From the NCBI GenBank assembly GCA_036768485.1, contig JAVLUZ010000744.1, positions 124,001 to 188,000 of the forward strand: a stretch of DNA of 64,000 bases, written 5' to 3'. The position numbers and the translations under genes were made by a program. Below the pieces are notes generated by a model, which searched no databases, was not told the DNA's origin, and saw nothing but the letters and a program-made list of their open reading frames with translations. Positions 22,601 to 34,600 of the stretch are shown here, piece after piece (the first letter of the stretch is position 1; each line of letters begins with the position of its first letter). This stretch comes from Mermis nigrescens. Taxonomy: Eukaryota > Nematoda > Enoplea > Mermithida > Mermithidae.

Positions 22601-25600
22601 TTCTGCGCTTCGCGCTATATGCTCGTTTTTTGACTGTATTTTGCTAGATTTATTCGAATATTCGAATTTTTCCTTTTTTTAATTTGTAAATGTTTTTACG
22701 CTCTGGATAGATAGAATGCGAAAAAACGATGTTTTTGACGCGTGCCCATCATACGTCTGGGGGATGTTTTTATTTTCTCTAGAAAAATTTTCACTCCTTT
22801 CCCCAGAAATTCGTTCACCCCCAGAATTCGCGATTTTTCAAAAGTTTCCAAAATTTTCCAAAAAATTTGTAGAAAGGGTGTCTTTAAGCGTAGCTAACTG
22901 TTTGCTCAAAAACGTCAATTTTTTGACGCTTCGCGCCATATACTCATGTTTTTTTGACTATATTTTGTCCAATTTCCTTGATTTTTTAAATATTTTTTTC
23001 GAATTTTTGTACGTTTTTATACTTGTGAAAGATAGAGCATCGTCAGACACGCCGAAAAACGATATTTTCGACGCGTACGAGACATGCACACTGGGGAGAG
23101 GGTGGGTATGGGGGTATACCCCCTACCACAACTTTTGAAAGGCATACCCCCATCCCCTCAGGCCTTTTTCGGACTAAAACCTATCGTTGGAATTATGAAA
23201 CAGCGCTAAACGATGCCTAGCAGTATAATTTGAAGTACTTTTCGGCTTGTAATCTGTCCATTCATTCATTCAGACACTTCTTGTCGAATATGTTTTGCAT
23301 GTTTGATAGCCCGAGTCATTCCATTGTTCATATTATTATTTGTTTTCATGTAAACTTAATCGCGAATATTCAAAAAGAGTGAAATACAACTAATTAAAGC
23401 GTTTTTACGGCTTATGGGGCGGGGGAGGGGTAAGGAACGACAAAAATATCTAAAAATCAATATAAACGTATCATTTTAGTGCCATAATTAGCCTTAAAAA
23501 TTAATCACCAATCCCCCTCCAATAAAACTCGGTTTAACCCCGCCCAGAACTTTGGACCGTGTGCATGTATGACGCGTACCATAGTTTCCCAAGGTCCAGA
23601 GTTGAGGGAGGGGTGAAGTCCTAAAATGGGAACCAGTAAATAAAGTGGTGTATTATCATTAGCCGACGCTATTTGTTGTACGAGCTTCTTTGTGCATGTA
23701 CAAATATCTCCGAAAAGGTCTTTGTATGAGCGAACAAGTTTTTATAGATATATTATATAAATATATTTTTGAAGATACTTATTTTTACATATTACCAGTG
23801 TGTGACCTGCGACCAGCAGCAGTCCTAAACAGTGTTTTTTTGCGCAAGGTACCTTTGTACATGTACAAATATGGTACCCAAAAGTCTTTGTACATTTTGT
23901 ACATGCAAATTTTTGTGTACTATAAAATGGTACTATAAAATGGTACAATAGCGATTTTAGTGTAATAAAACAGGGTTTTCCGATCTTTGGTAGTGTATTT
24001 TAGCTAATTTCTGGGTTTCTGAATATTTGATATTTTACCATTTTAAATTCAAATTCTACCATTTTGAAGATATATAGGACAGAGAATTACTGATCGGAAT
24101 TTTACACCTTTTTACAGTTTTTGCCTTCCGAAAATCTTTGTACATACATGCAGGGGCGTAACCAGGATTTTATTTCGGGGGGGGGGGAGGGGCCCGAAAT
24201 TTTTGAAGTCCTATATCTCGGGAACTATTAGGAGATACGCTAAAATAATGGCATTTTTGAGCGTTTCTCGACAAGATCTATATTGTGGTGAAGTAAAAAA
24301 TTAAAAAAAATAATTTTCTTGCTTTATTTCAAATTTGGATATGAAAAATCTATCTTTTAACCTATCGGTATGACTAATTTCTCAATATCAAATTAAAGCT
24401 TGACTCCAAAACATTTCGAAATTCTTTCCTTTGAATTTAATTTTGCAGTTTTGTTAAGATAACTAATTCAGAAAATAATAAATCGGCGCGAAGCGCCGAA
24501 ATTTTTTGACAAATACGCTATTTTAAAGTAAAATCTGGGCTTCTAAGGTAAGAAAAAATATAGAACATAATAAATCCGGCGATTTTTGACAAATTCGTTA
24601 TTTTTAAGTAAAATCTGGGCATCTAAGGTAAGAAAAAAGATAGACCATAAGAAATCCAGCGCGAAGCGCCGAAAATTCTGACAAATTCGCTATTTTTAAG
24701 TAAAATCTAGTCTTCTAAGGTAAGAAAAAACATAGAACATAAGAAATTCCGGCGCAAAGCGCCGAAAGTTTTTGACAAATTCGTTATTTTTAAGTAAAAT
24801 CTGGGCGTCTAAGGTAAAAAAAAGATAGAACATAAGAAATCCAGCGCGAAGCGCCGAAAATTTTGACAAATTCGTTATTTTTAAGTAAAATCTGGGCATC
24901 TAAGGTAAGAAAAAAGATAGAACATGAGAAATCCAGCGCGAAGTGCCGATAATTCTGACAAATTCGCTATTTTAAAGTAAAATCTAGTGGTCTAAGGTGA
25001 GAAAAAACATAGAACATAAGAAATTCGGCGCAAAGCGCCGAAAGTTTTTGACAAATTCGTTATTTTTAAGTAAAATCTGGGCGTCTAAGGTAAAAAAAAG
25101 ATAGAACATAAGAAATCCAGCGCGAAGCGCCGAAAATTTTGACAAATTCGTTATTTTTAAGTAAAATCTGGGCATCTAAGGTAAGAAAAAAGATAGAACA
25201 TGAGAAATCCAGCGCGAAGTGCCGATAATTCTGACAAATTCGCTATTTTAAAGTAAAATCTAGTGGTCTAAGGTGAGTAAAAACATAGAACATAAGAAAT
25301 TCGGCGCAAAGCGCCGAAAGTTTTTGACAAATTCGTTATTTTTAAGTAAAATCTGAGCGTCTAAGGTAAAAAAAGATAGAACATAAGAAATCCAGCGCGA
25401 AGCGCCGAAAATTCTGACAAATTCGCTATTTTTAAGTAAAATCTAGTCTTCTAAAGTAAGAAAAAACATAGAACATAAGAAATCCGGCGCGAAGCGCCGA
25501 AAATTTTTGACAAATTCGTTAGTTTTAAGTAAAATCTGGGCGTCTAAGGTAAGAAAAAAGATAGAACATGAGAAATCCAGCGCGAAGCAGTGTTTTTTTT

Positions 25601-28600
25601 TGTACAAGGTCCGTTTGTACATGTACAAAGATGGTCCCCAAAAGTCTTTGTACATTTTGCACATGCAAATTTTTGTGTACTATAATATAGTACAGTAGCG
25701 ATTTTAGTGTGGTAAAACAGGGTTTTCGATCTTAGGTAGTGTATTTTAGCTAATTTCTGGTTTTATGACGCTAAAAATTACTAAAAATTATCTGAAAACG
25801 GCGCGAAGCGCCGAAAAATATTGACATTTTTCCATTCTAAATGCAAATTCTGCCATTTTAAATATATATAGGACAAATAATTTATCAGCTCGGCGCGAAG
25901 CGCCGAAAATTTTGGGAATTTTACACCTTTTTACAGTTTTTGTCTTCCTAAAAATCTTTGTACATTTTGTACACACAAAATTTTTGGGTACTATAATATG
26001 GTACAGCAGCGATTTTAGTATCGTAAAAACAGAGTTCTTCGACTTTTCGTAGTGTGTTTTAGCTAATTTCTGGGTCTGTAAGGGCAAAAATCACTAAGAA
26101 TCGTCTTAAAACGGCGCGAAGCGCCGAAAAATTTGACATTTTTACTTTTGAAATGCAATTTCTGCCATTATAAAGATATATAGAACACACAATTACTCAT
26201 TTCGGCGCGAAGCGCCGAAATTTTTTCGAATTATAGACCTTTTTTGCAATTTTTGTCTTCCCAAAAATCTTTGTACATGTACAAAGACGGTCCCGAAAAG
26301 TCTTTGTACATCGGGAAAAATCTTTGCCGAATACAAAAAAACCGTGGCGCGAAGTGCCGATAATTTTGACAAATTCGCTATTTTAAAGTAAAATCTAGTA
26401 GTCTAAGGTGAGAAAAAACATAGAACATAAGAAATTCGGCGCAAAGCGCCGAAAATTTTTGACAAATTCGTTATTTTTAAGTAAAATCTGGGCTTCTAAG
26501 GTAAGAAAAAAGATAGAACATAAGAAATCCAGCGCGAAGGGCCGAAAATTTTGACAAATTCGTTATTTTGAAGTAAAATCTGGGCTTCTAAGGTAAGAAA
26601 AAAGATAGAACATAAGAAATCCAGCGAAAGCGCCGAAAATTTTGACAAATCCGCTATTTTTAAGTAAAATCTGGGCTTCCAAGGTAAGAAAAAACATAGA
26701 ACATGAGAAATCCGGCGCGAAGCGCCGGATAATTTTGAGTTTAGAAGCTAAAAAGTGCGCTAAAAAGTTTGCTAAAAACGCATTATGGCTGTACACAATC
26801 CGTTTCCACTTCACTTGAAGAAAAAAGCAAAGGGTCCCCTTTTTGCTTTTAAAAAATTATTTTTCTATTTCGGGGGGGGGGGGGCGGCCCCCCCACTGGC
26901 TACGCTTCTGCATACATGTAAAAAGACGGTCCTGAAAAGTCTTTGTACATCGGGAAAAATCTTTGCCGAATACAAAAACCGTGGTCAAGATAAATTAGTC
27001 AATTTTATCTTTGAACGGCAAAAAAATGCAAAATTATTAAATAGTACTTATTTTTGCATAAAATTTTTTAAAACAGTAGAAATAGATACAAAAGATATTT
27101 GAATCGGCATAAAGATGCCTAGATTACACAAAGATTGATTTTTGAGTGTTTAACGCCCCTGCTTGAATCTACATATAGTACATTAGCGATATTTTGCGCG
27201 AAGCGCCGAAAATTTTTTGAAATTCCCGAAAAAAATACTGAAAAACGTTATAACTAATATCACTTTGCCCCAGAATGTATTTTAACATTGTATAAAAATG
27301 GCTCCAAAAATAAATGCACGATCGGAAATCGATTTTTGGCGAAAACCTGCATTTTTTGGCCATTTTTAGGTGCGTTTTTGCGATTTTGGCCGAAAATTAG
27401 TGGTCATTTACCCCCCCCCCTAAAAATGGCCAGGGGGCTTCGGGAAATTCGAAACATAGGGTTGGACGTCCTCCCCACACCCCTTCCAACGTCAGAAAAT
27501 TTTGACCCACCCTCCCCCATTTTTGGCGAAAACTTGCGCTTTTTGTCTATTTTTAGGTGTTTTTGCCACTTTTGGCCAAAAATCAGAACCGGAAATATAC
27601 ATGTAAAAGGGGATTTGGGCCGTCCCAACCCTCGCTTCACCCTCTCCCATTTTTGGCTAAAACTTGCGCTTTTTTGGCTATTTTTAAGTGTTTTTGCCAT
27701 TTTTGACCTAAAATTGGAGTCGCTAACCCCCGCTTCCTTCTCAAAATGGTCAGGGACCCCTACCCGAATTCCCAACCATTACATGTATGCCGAGGACCAC
27801 CTCTCCCAAGATTTTGAGCTGTTACATGCATGTTTTATAGTGATACTTTTATTATTTACTCTTGCTTACATTCAAAAATACTGTATCACTTCGTTAAATT
27901 CTAATAGTTAGGTGCACTTTTACTATTCCAAAACTTAAGTTCAAAAAAATTCAAACGGTTTTCACCAAAAATCGTCTGACAGTGACTTGAATCTTGGACC
28001 TTGAGGGGGGTTAATACCCCCCTCACCCCCTATAGGAATGTGTGGCGTACCCACCATTTTTGGGCCTGAAAGAGACAATTTTTCGCAGAATTTCTATGCT
28101 GTGCACGTCTGGTGTCTATCATTTTTCAGTCCAGAAAGGGTGCTTTAAAATTTCACCTCTGGAATTCCCATGCTGTGCATGTTGCATGTGTGCTGCTGAT
28201 TGATTGACTATTCTCGTTGATTTCAGACATAGACTCGAGGTGGATCATGATTGTACGGAAAGTATAAAAGTGGGCCTTAGCACTGCAGCTAATTCTTCGT
28301 GCAAATCATTAGACAAAAATAAAATTAAATCGAAAGATTATGCTCTGCAAAGAGATAAGTTTTCCGACAGGAATGATGGCATTAGTCGTAAAGTGGCTTT
28401 GATGAAATTGAAGCAGACGGCTTTGGGCGAAGCGCAAAAGTTGCCTGCCGAAGAGCGTTTATACTTTTATGTGGAATTGCTTGACGAATGTAATGTGATA
28501 CCAGTGGCATTTTCTAAGGTAATCGTAACAATTAAAAATAAAACTGATGAAGTTATTCTATTCATGTGCATACATGTAACTGGGATGGGGGTTTCTCTCT

Positions 28601-31600
28601 CCCAGTTGGTCGTCCTCCTATCCATAGGTGCACAAGGACAGGGTCGACAAGGTGGGGGTGGAATCCCAAAAATCCAAAACAGGAAATTTGCCGTTCACGA
28701 ATTTTTTGCTGTTTTAACGATCAAAATGGTCAAAATAGCCTGTAAAACGTTTTTTTCGCAGTAGTATCGCGTTTAAAAAGCATTTTTAGTCCATTTTGAC
28801 TACATTATATAACTTTTAACATTAAAAAATGCAAAAATTTATCAATTTTGGGCGCTTTTTGAGTAAAAAGTACTTAAAAGTACTAATTTGGCGCGGAGCG
28901 CCAGAAAAATTTTGACGTTTTTACTGCTTTTGACTAGGGATCGACCGGAGGTCCATTTTTTCCTCCGGGCCGGAGCCGGAGCCGGAGCCGGAGGCCGAAG
29001 GCCGGAGGTGAACTTAGAATTTTCAGTGAACTAGAATTTTCACAAGCCGCAAGTATAATTCATATGATGCACAGTATATAGGTTTGTATAAATACATTGC
29101 TCATGGATAAGTAAAAGACCTGTAGAAGTGAATGTTTATTATCTAGCCATGCATTTATATACCTAAATAAACATAGCATAAAGAGCTCAGCAATGTGTCT
29201 GTATGCACTTATATCTACAATCTGTAATAGCTCAAAAAGTAAGTGAGCAGACTACGTCGCACCAAGTTTGTTATTCTGTCACTCAAAAGCACGGTTTTTT
29301 TGTATTCGGCAAAGATTTTGCGCGATGTATAAAGTCTTTTGGGGACCGTCTTTGTACATGTACAAAGATTTTTTGGAAGACAAAAACTGCAAAAATGGTT
29401 CGAAATTCGCAAAAATTCAAATGAGCAATTGTGTGTGTTCTACATATCTTTATAATTTTAGAAATTGCATTTTGAAAGGAAAAATGCCAAATTTTTTGAC
29501 GCTTCGCGCCGTTTTGAGACGATTATTACTTATTTTTGCCCTCAGAAACCTAGAAATTGCTAAAATACGTAACCAAAGGTCGAACAACTCTGTTTTTGCC
29601 ACACTAAAATCGCTACTGTACCATATTATAGTACCCAAAAATTTGTGTGTACGAAATGTACAAAGACTTTTAGGGACCATCTTTGTACATGTACAAACGA
29701 AGCTTGTACAAAAAAACACTGCTAGAAAGAGATTTATATCCATTTGTGCGCTGAATTAACGCGGACTCGGCTCGCTTTGCAATCTGAAATATTCTCGTTC
29801 ATTATTAAGCAAAATATATGATATAATATTTCACCAATGGTGCATTCACAATGCCACATTAGTGTTCACATTCATAGCTTCACTTATTAAATTTGTGTTT
29901 GTACAAATTCACAAAATAGGCAATCTGAGTGCTAAGCTTCAAAAGAAAAGAAGAGCGTTAAAGCATTGAATGATTCGGTTCAAAAAACCCTCCGGCCTCC
30001 GGCCCCATTTTTGTACCTCCGGCCGCCGGAGGCCGGAGGACTAAAAAATGGCCGGAGGAGCCGGAGGCCGGAGCCGGAGCCGGAGCTCCGGTCGATCCCT
30101 ACTTTTGACCGATGCAAAAACGTTCCATCAACCCAAAATCGCCGGACAGTACGTGTCCGGCTGATCTATCAGGAAGGGGTAATCCCCTATGTGCATGCAT
30201 ATGCATTCCCCTATCCCTCTTCCCGTCTAGAACAAGAAGTTTTTGCACATAATCTAGTAGATATCACAGAATGTAGTCAAAAAAGAGTATATGGCGCGAA
30301 GAGCCGTAAATTTGACACCTTTGAACAAACGGATAGCTAAAAACGCTTAAAACGGCACATTTTCTACGATTTCTTTTTCTCGGAAATCTTGAATTTAGGG
30401 ATTTCAAAACCTAATGGGGAATGAAAACCATCAATCCCATAAGATCATGTAACATGTATGTATACACATTTTTCTACTCTTTTATAGGGATGTCCCAAGC
30501 CCCGGCCCTGGCCCCGGGGCTTAGTGTTCCGGCCCCGGGCCGCGGCAAGGCTTGCTCGGGCCGGGGCTAAAACATTTGTAATCAATTGCAAAACTCTAAG
30601 ATTTTCTTTCAAAATCAATATTGGAAATTATGAGGAACCAAATAAATGGTATATTTCAGAATACTGACGAATTCAAATGGCAAAATTTGATCGTTAAATT
30701 GTTTCTATAGCTCAAATGTAGATTTGGACCCAACTTGAGCAATTTAAATTCAGCATATTCGCTTTACTTTTAAATTAGTTATTAATAAATCTATTAATAT
30801 TTATTATTAATTTTACTATTATTATATCGTTGATACATTTATGGTTTATTTATTAATTTTATAGTTAATCTCGAAATAAATAGACTAAATCGGATGACGA
30901 ATAAATTTTTCTCTATCGTCAGATCTTATAAATGAAATTCGATGATTTGTTAACTCTAAACGGTTGGAATGCATAAAATAAATTAAAGGATCAGCTTAAG
31001 AAGGAAGCGAGATTCGATGCTGTGATCGCAGTTCTTGGTGCCCTGACCTAAAAGCATATAAATATTGTTTCGTAATTCACAATTTTAGGGAATTTGTTGA
31101 AAATCAAGCTTGTGCTGTCTGTCGGGAATATTTATCGCATCTGCCACAATCTTGGCGAGAAAAAAATGTTTTAAATTTGTACATCCATGATTTTTAATGG
31201 CTTAGTACAGCTGTAAGTCACGACTAATTCGTAATAGAAAATTTAGAATCGGGAGTCTTAAATCAAAGAACTGCAATGTATATAATCAATAGATAAATTA
31301 ACAATTTTTACTGAAAATTAATAAACTTTTGAAGTGAAAATTGGAACAAAAATAATAATGGTAAAGAGAAAAATACATGCTTTGAATTGAAATGTTTATA
31401 CTCTCTTTGGCTTTTCAGCGGAAAAATCAATCTTTACCGCACATAAAATGACGAGCACGTAGCATCACGAAAAATTTCTATTTTTTTCAAAAACTGATAT
31501 CATTTATTAATTGAGAGCTTAGATCCTGAGAGATATAGGTATTCTATTTGAACTTTAAAAATACCTCGTAATTCTTTACATCCCTGGAAATCAATCATGA

Positions 31601-34600
31601 ACTTATGAAAATCTGATGACATTTGCACATTTATGATTTATCGCCAACAATTGTCATTTAATTAGACTGATTCAGTATCACGTGCATCATTGTAGGGATG
31701 CAACGGATCCGGGTTTTCCAATAATATCGGATCCGGATCCGGATCTGGATCCGTACAATTCAAAATAACGGATCCGGATCCGGATACGGATCCATAAAAT
31801 TTAAAATAACGGATCCGGATCCGGATCTTTAATTATTAAAATAACGGATAATAACGGATCCGGATCCGGATCCGGATCCATGAATATGCATTATGAACGC
31901 TTAATTTTTTTAATACTTAAATTTTTGTTCGCAAGTACGGTGCTCATTAGTTTCAGAAGCAGAATTACTGTAGGATGATGAAATAAGCAAAGCTGCATGA
32001 GCTTGGTTCAGTGGTCCGGATTGATCTTAATTCGGCTGTAGCTTGAAAAACTGTGAATCTGGCGTCTTCCTCTCATTAATCGGAGATGCTAAAAAGCATT
32101 TCTAGTCCTATCTGGAACTATTTTACGCTAGCTGATTACGAAACTAAATCGCAATGTAATCTCTGCGCAGCAAAGCTTTCCAGAAGCGGTGGAGGGGTAC
32201 CACCCAGTGTTTTTTTTGCACAAGGTCCGTTTGTACATGTACAGAGATAGTCCCCAAAAGTCTTTGTACATTTAGTACATGCAAATTTTTGTGTACTATA
32301 GTACAGTAGCGATTTTAGTGTGGTAAAACAGGGTTTTCGATCTTTGGTAGCGTATTTTATCTAATTTCTGGGTTTCTGACGCCAAAAATTATTAAAAATT
32401 GTCTCAAAACGGCGCGAAGCGCCGAATAATTTGACATCTTTCCATTCTAAATGCAAATTCTGCTATTTTAAAGATATATACGACAAACAATTACTCATTT
32501 TGGCGCGAAGCGCCCGAAATTTTTGGGAATTTTACACCTTTTTACAGTTTTTGTCTTCCCAAAAATCTTTGTACATTTTGTACACACAAATTTTAGGGTA
32601 CTATAATATGGGACAGTAGCGATTTTAGTGTGTTAAACAAAGAGTTGATCGACTTTTGGTAGTGTATTTTAGCAGATTTCTGCGTCTCCAAGTGCGAAAA
32701 TCACTATCATCTTAAAACGGCGCAAAGCGCCGAAAAATTTGACATTTTTCCTTTTGAAATCCAATTTCTGCCATTGTAAAGACATGTATATACAACACAC
32801 GGTTACTCATTTCGGCGCAAAGCGCCGAAAATTTTTGCGAATTTCAGACCTTTTTTGCAATTTTTGTCTTCCCAAAAATCTTTGTACATGTACAAAGACG
32901 GTCCCGAAAAGTTTTTGTACATCGGGAATTATCTTTTCCGAGTACAAAAAAAACACTTGTACCACCTGTATGAAAAAGCGTCTGCAAACTAAGCATGCGG
33001 CGGACTATAAAAAGTTCAAAGCAGAGGAGTCCCAGCAGATCGAAGAAAAGGGAAGAGGTATTCTTGTTAAGCACAGATTGTAGAAAATTCGCGTCAGGCA
33101 TGTCTACTTTCCTTTGCAGAAAAACGCGCAGATTGCGAAAAGACTGCTTTGAAACATGAAAAACAAAAGGTGCAAATGACAATGGAAGCATGCTTACTTG
33201 CTGTATGAAATATTTTATTTTTATCAGAGGATTCCTAATTAACTTATGTACGATTTAAGGGTAAAAAATGGAATAACGATGATGCAAGATCAATTGATAT
33301 AGATGAGCGGTTAGTTGAGCTTATGACTTTGAGCAATCTACCGCTTTCTTTGGTTGCAGAAAAGCTGCTGTTTCTTAAATACAATTTGCCTGTCATTGAA
33401 TTTGAGGATTAAGTCAATCAAAGTAAAGCTTTTGTCTCATAATGATGTTGTTTCTTCAATACAATTCAAGGTTTAATGATCTTTTATCACAATCTCTTGG
33501 ATCCGTTTAGGATCCGTTTTAAACTGTAAAAATAACGGATCCGGATCCGGATCTTATTTTTAAAAATACCAAATCCGGATCCCGATCCGGATCTTAATTT
33601 TTCGAAATACCGGATCCGGATCCGGATCCAAAATAATACCGGATAATAACGGATCCGGATCCGGATATCCGTTGCATCCCTACATCATTGATATCTTTTA
33701 AACCGTTTTTTACTTCTTAAACTTTTAATTTGAAGCCATTATTCGGTGAGGAACCTGAAATCAATCCCCTTTTCACAGTTATATGATTGGGTACTAATGT
33801 AAAAAAGTACCGTAAATAATTTTAAGTGTTCACTTATAGTGTCAGCGTACATTAGTATGCATAACATCTTGCCCCGGCCCCGGCTAAAAGCCTGCCCCGG
33901 TACGGCTGGGGCAAGGCTTGCCCCGGGCCGGGGCTAAAACATTTGTAATTAATTGGAAAACTCTGAGATTCTCTTTCAAAATCGACCTAGGAAATTGTGA
34001 AAAAACCAAATAAATGGTATATTCCAGAATTGTGACAAATTCAAATAGCAAAACAGAATTCGATCGTTGGATTCTTTATATACCTAGCTCAAATGTAGAT
34101 GTAGACCCAACTTACGCAATTTAAATTCAGCGTATTCACTTCACCTTTTGAATGAGTGATTAATAAATCTATTAATATTTATTATTTACATTACTATTAT
34201 TATATCATTGATATATTTGTGATTTATTTATTACTTTTATAGTTTTTCTCGAAATAAATAGCCTTAATCGGATGGCGCTCAAATTTTTATTTTATCCTGT
34301 CGGATCTTATAAATGAAATTTGATGATATGCTGACTCCGACCAGATAGAATGCATAAAATCAATTAAATGATCAGCTTCAGAAGGAAGCGATATTCCATG
34401 CTGCGATCGCAGATCTTGGTGCCCTGAACAAAAAATAAATATTGTTTCATAATACACAATTTTGCGGATTTTTTGAAAATCAAGCTTTTGCTGTCGGGAA
34501 TATTTATCGCATCAGCCCCAAGTTTGGCAAGTAAAAGATGTTATTAATTTGTACATCCACGATTTTCATGGCTTAGTACAGCTGGAAGACACGACTAATT

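Larger units (their letters stand above)
24151..26910. mobile_element. hAT-like element, CAGGGGCGTAACCAGG ends, carrying a satellite
   Basis: Ends CAGGGGCGTAACCAGGATTT and ACTGGCTACGCTTCTG, flanked by a perfect CATACATG duplication (24143-24150, 26911-26918). The interior is largely a tandem array. A relative with the same ends is at 57063-58345. No transposase. Confidence 0.8.
23830..26983. mobile_element. CAGTGTTTTTTT-family element split by nested insertions
   Basis: Left end CAGTGTTTTTTTGCGC at 23830 and right end TACAAAAACCGTG at 26983 belong to one copy: removing 24151-26910 restores the family order. The flanks (gtcctaaa and gtcaagat) no longer match well. This is the outermost of at least three nested layers. 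Confidence 0.7.
31693..33682. mobile_element. hAT element with (GGATCC)n subterminal repeats and transposase relic
   Basis: Ends TAGGGATGCAACGGATCCGG and its inverse, flanked by a perfect CATCATTG duplication (31685-31692, 33683-33690). GGATCCGGATCC words are reiterated at 31700-31880 and 33500-33670. It carries remnants of a BED-finger hAT transposase and is interrupted at 32204-32958. Confidence 0.9.

Noticed and set aside
24483..26740. Regular palindromic repeats resembling a CRISPR array
   Set aside because: The units are about 92 bp and repeated over their full length, with no unique spacers, no cas genes and a eukaryotic transposon context.
27288..27911. Open frame of 207 codons on the plus strand
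   Set aside because: It runs through repeated transposon words (ttttggcgaaaac), is opposed by an overlapping minus frame and has no domain or splice support.
28204..28764. The 186-codon frame as a complete gene
   Set aside because: Only 28227-28518 is ZFAND1 exon 4; the rest is intron and a small transposon.
29268..29759. Open frame of 163 codons on the plus strand
   Set aside because: It lies in a CAGTGTTTTTTT-family element; related frames appear in the 13204-13650 copy. Such frames reflect repeat sequence and not a conserved protein.
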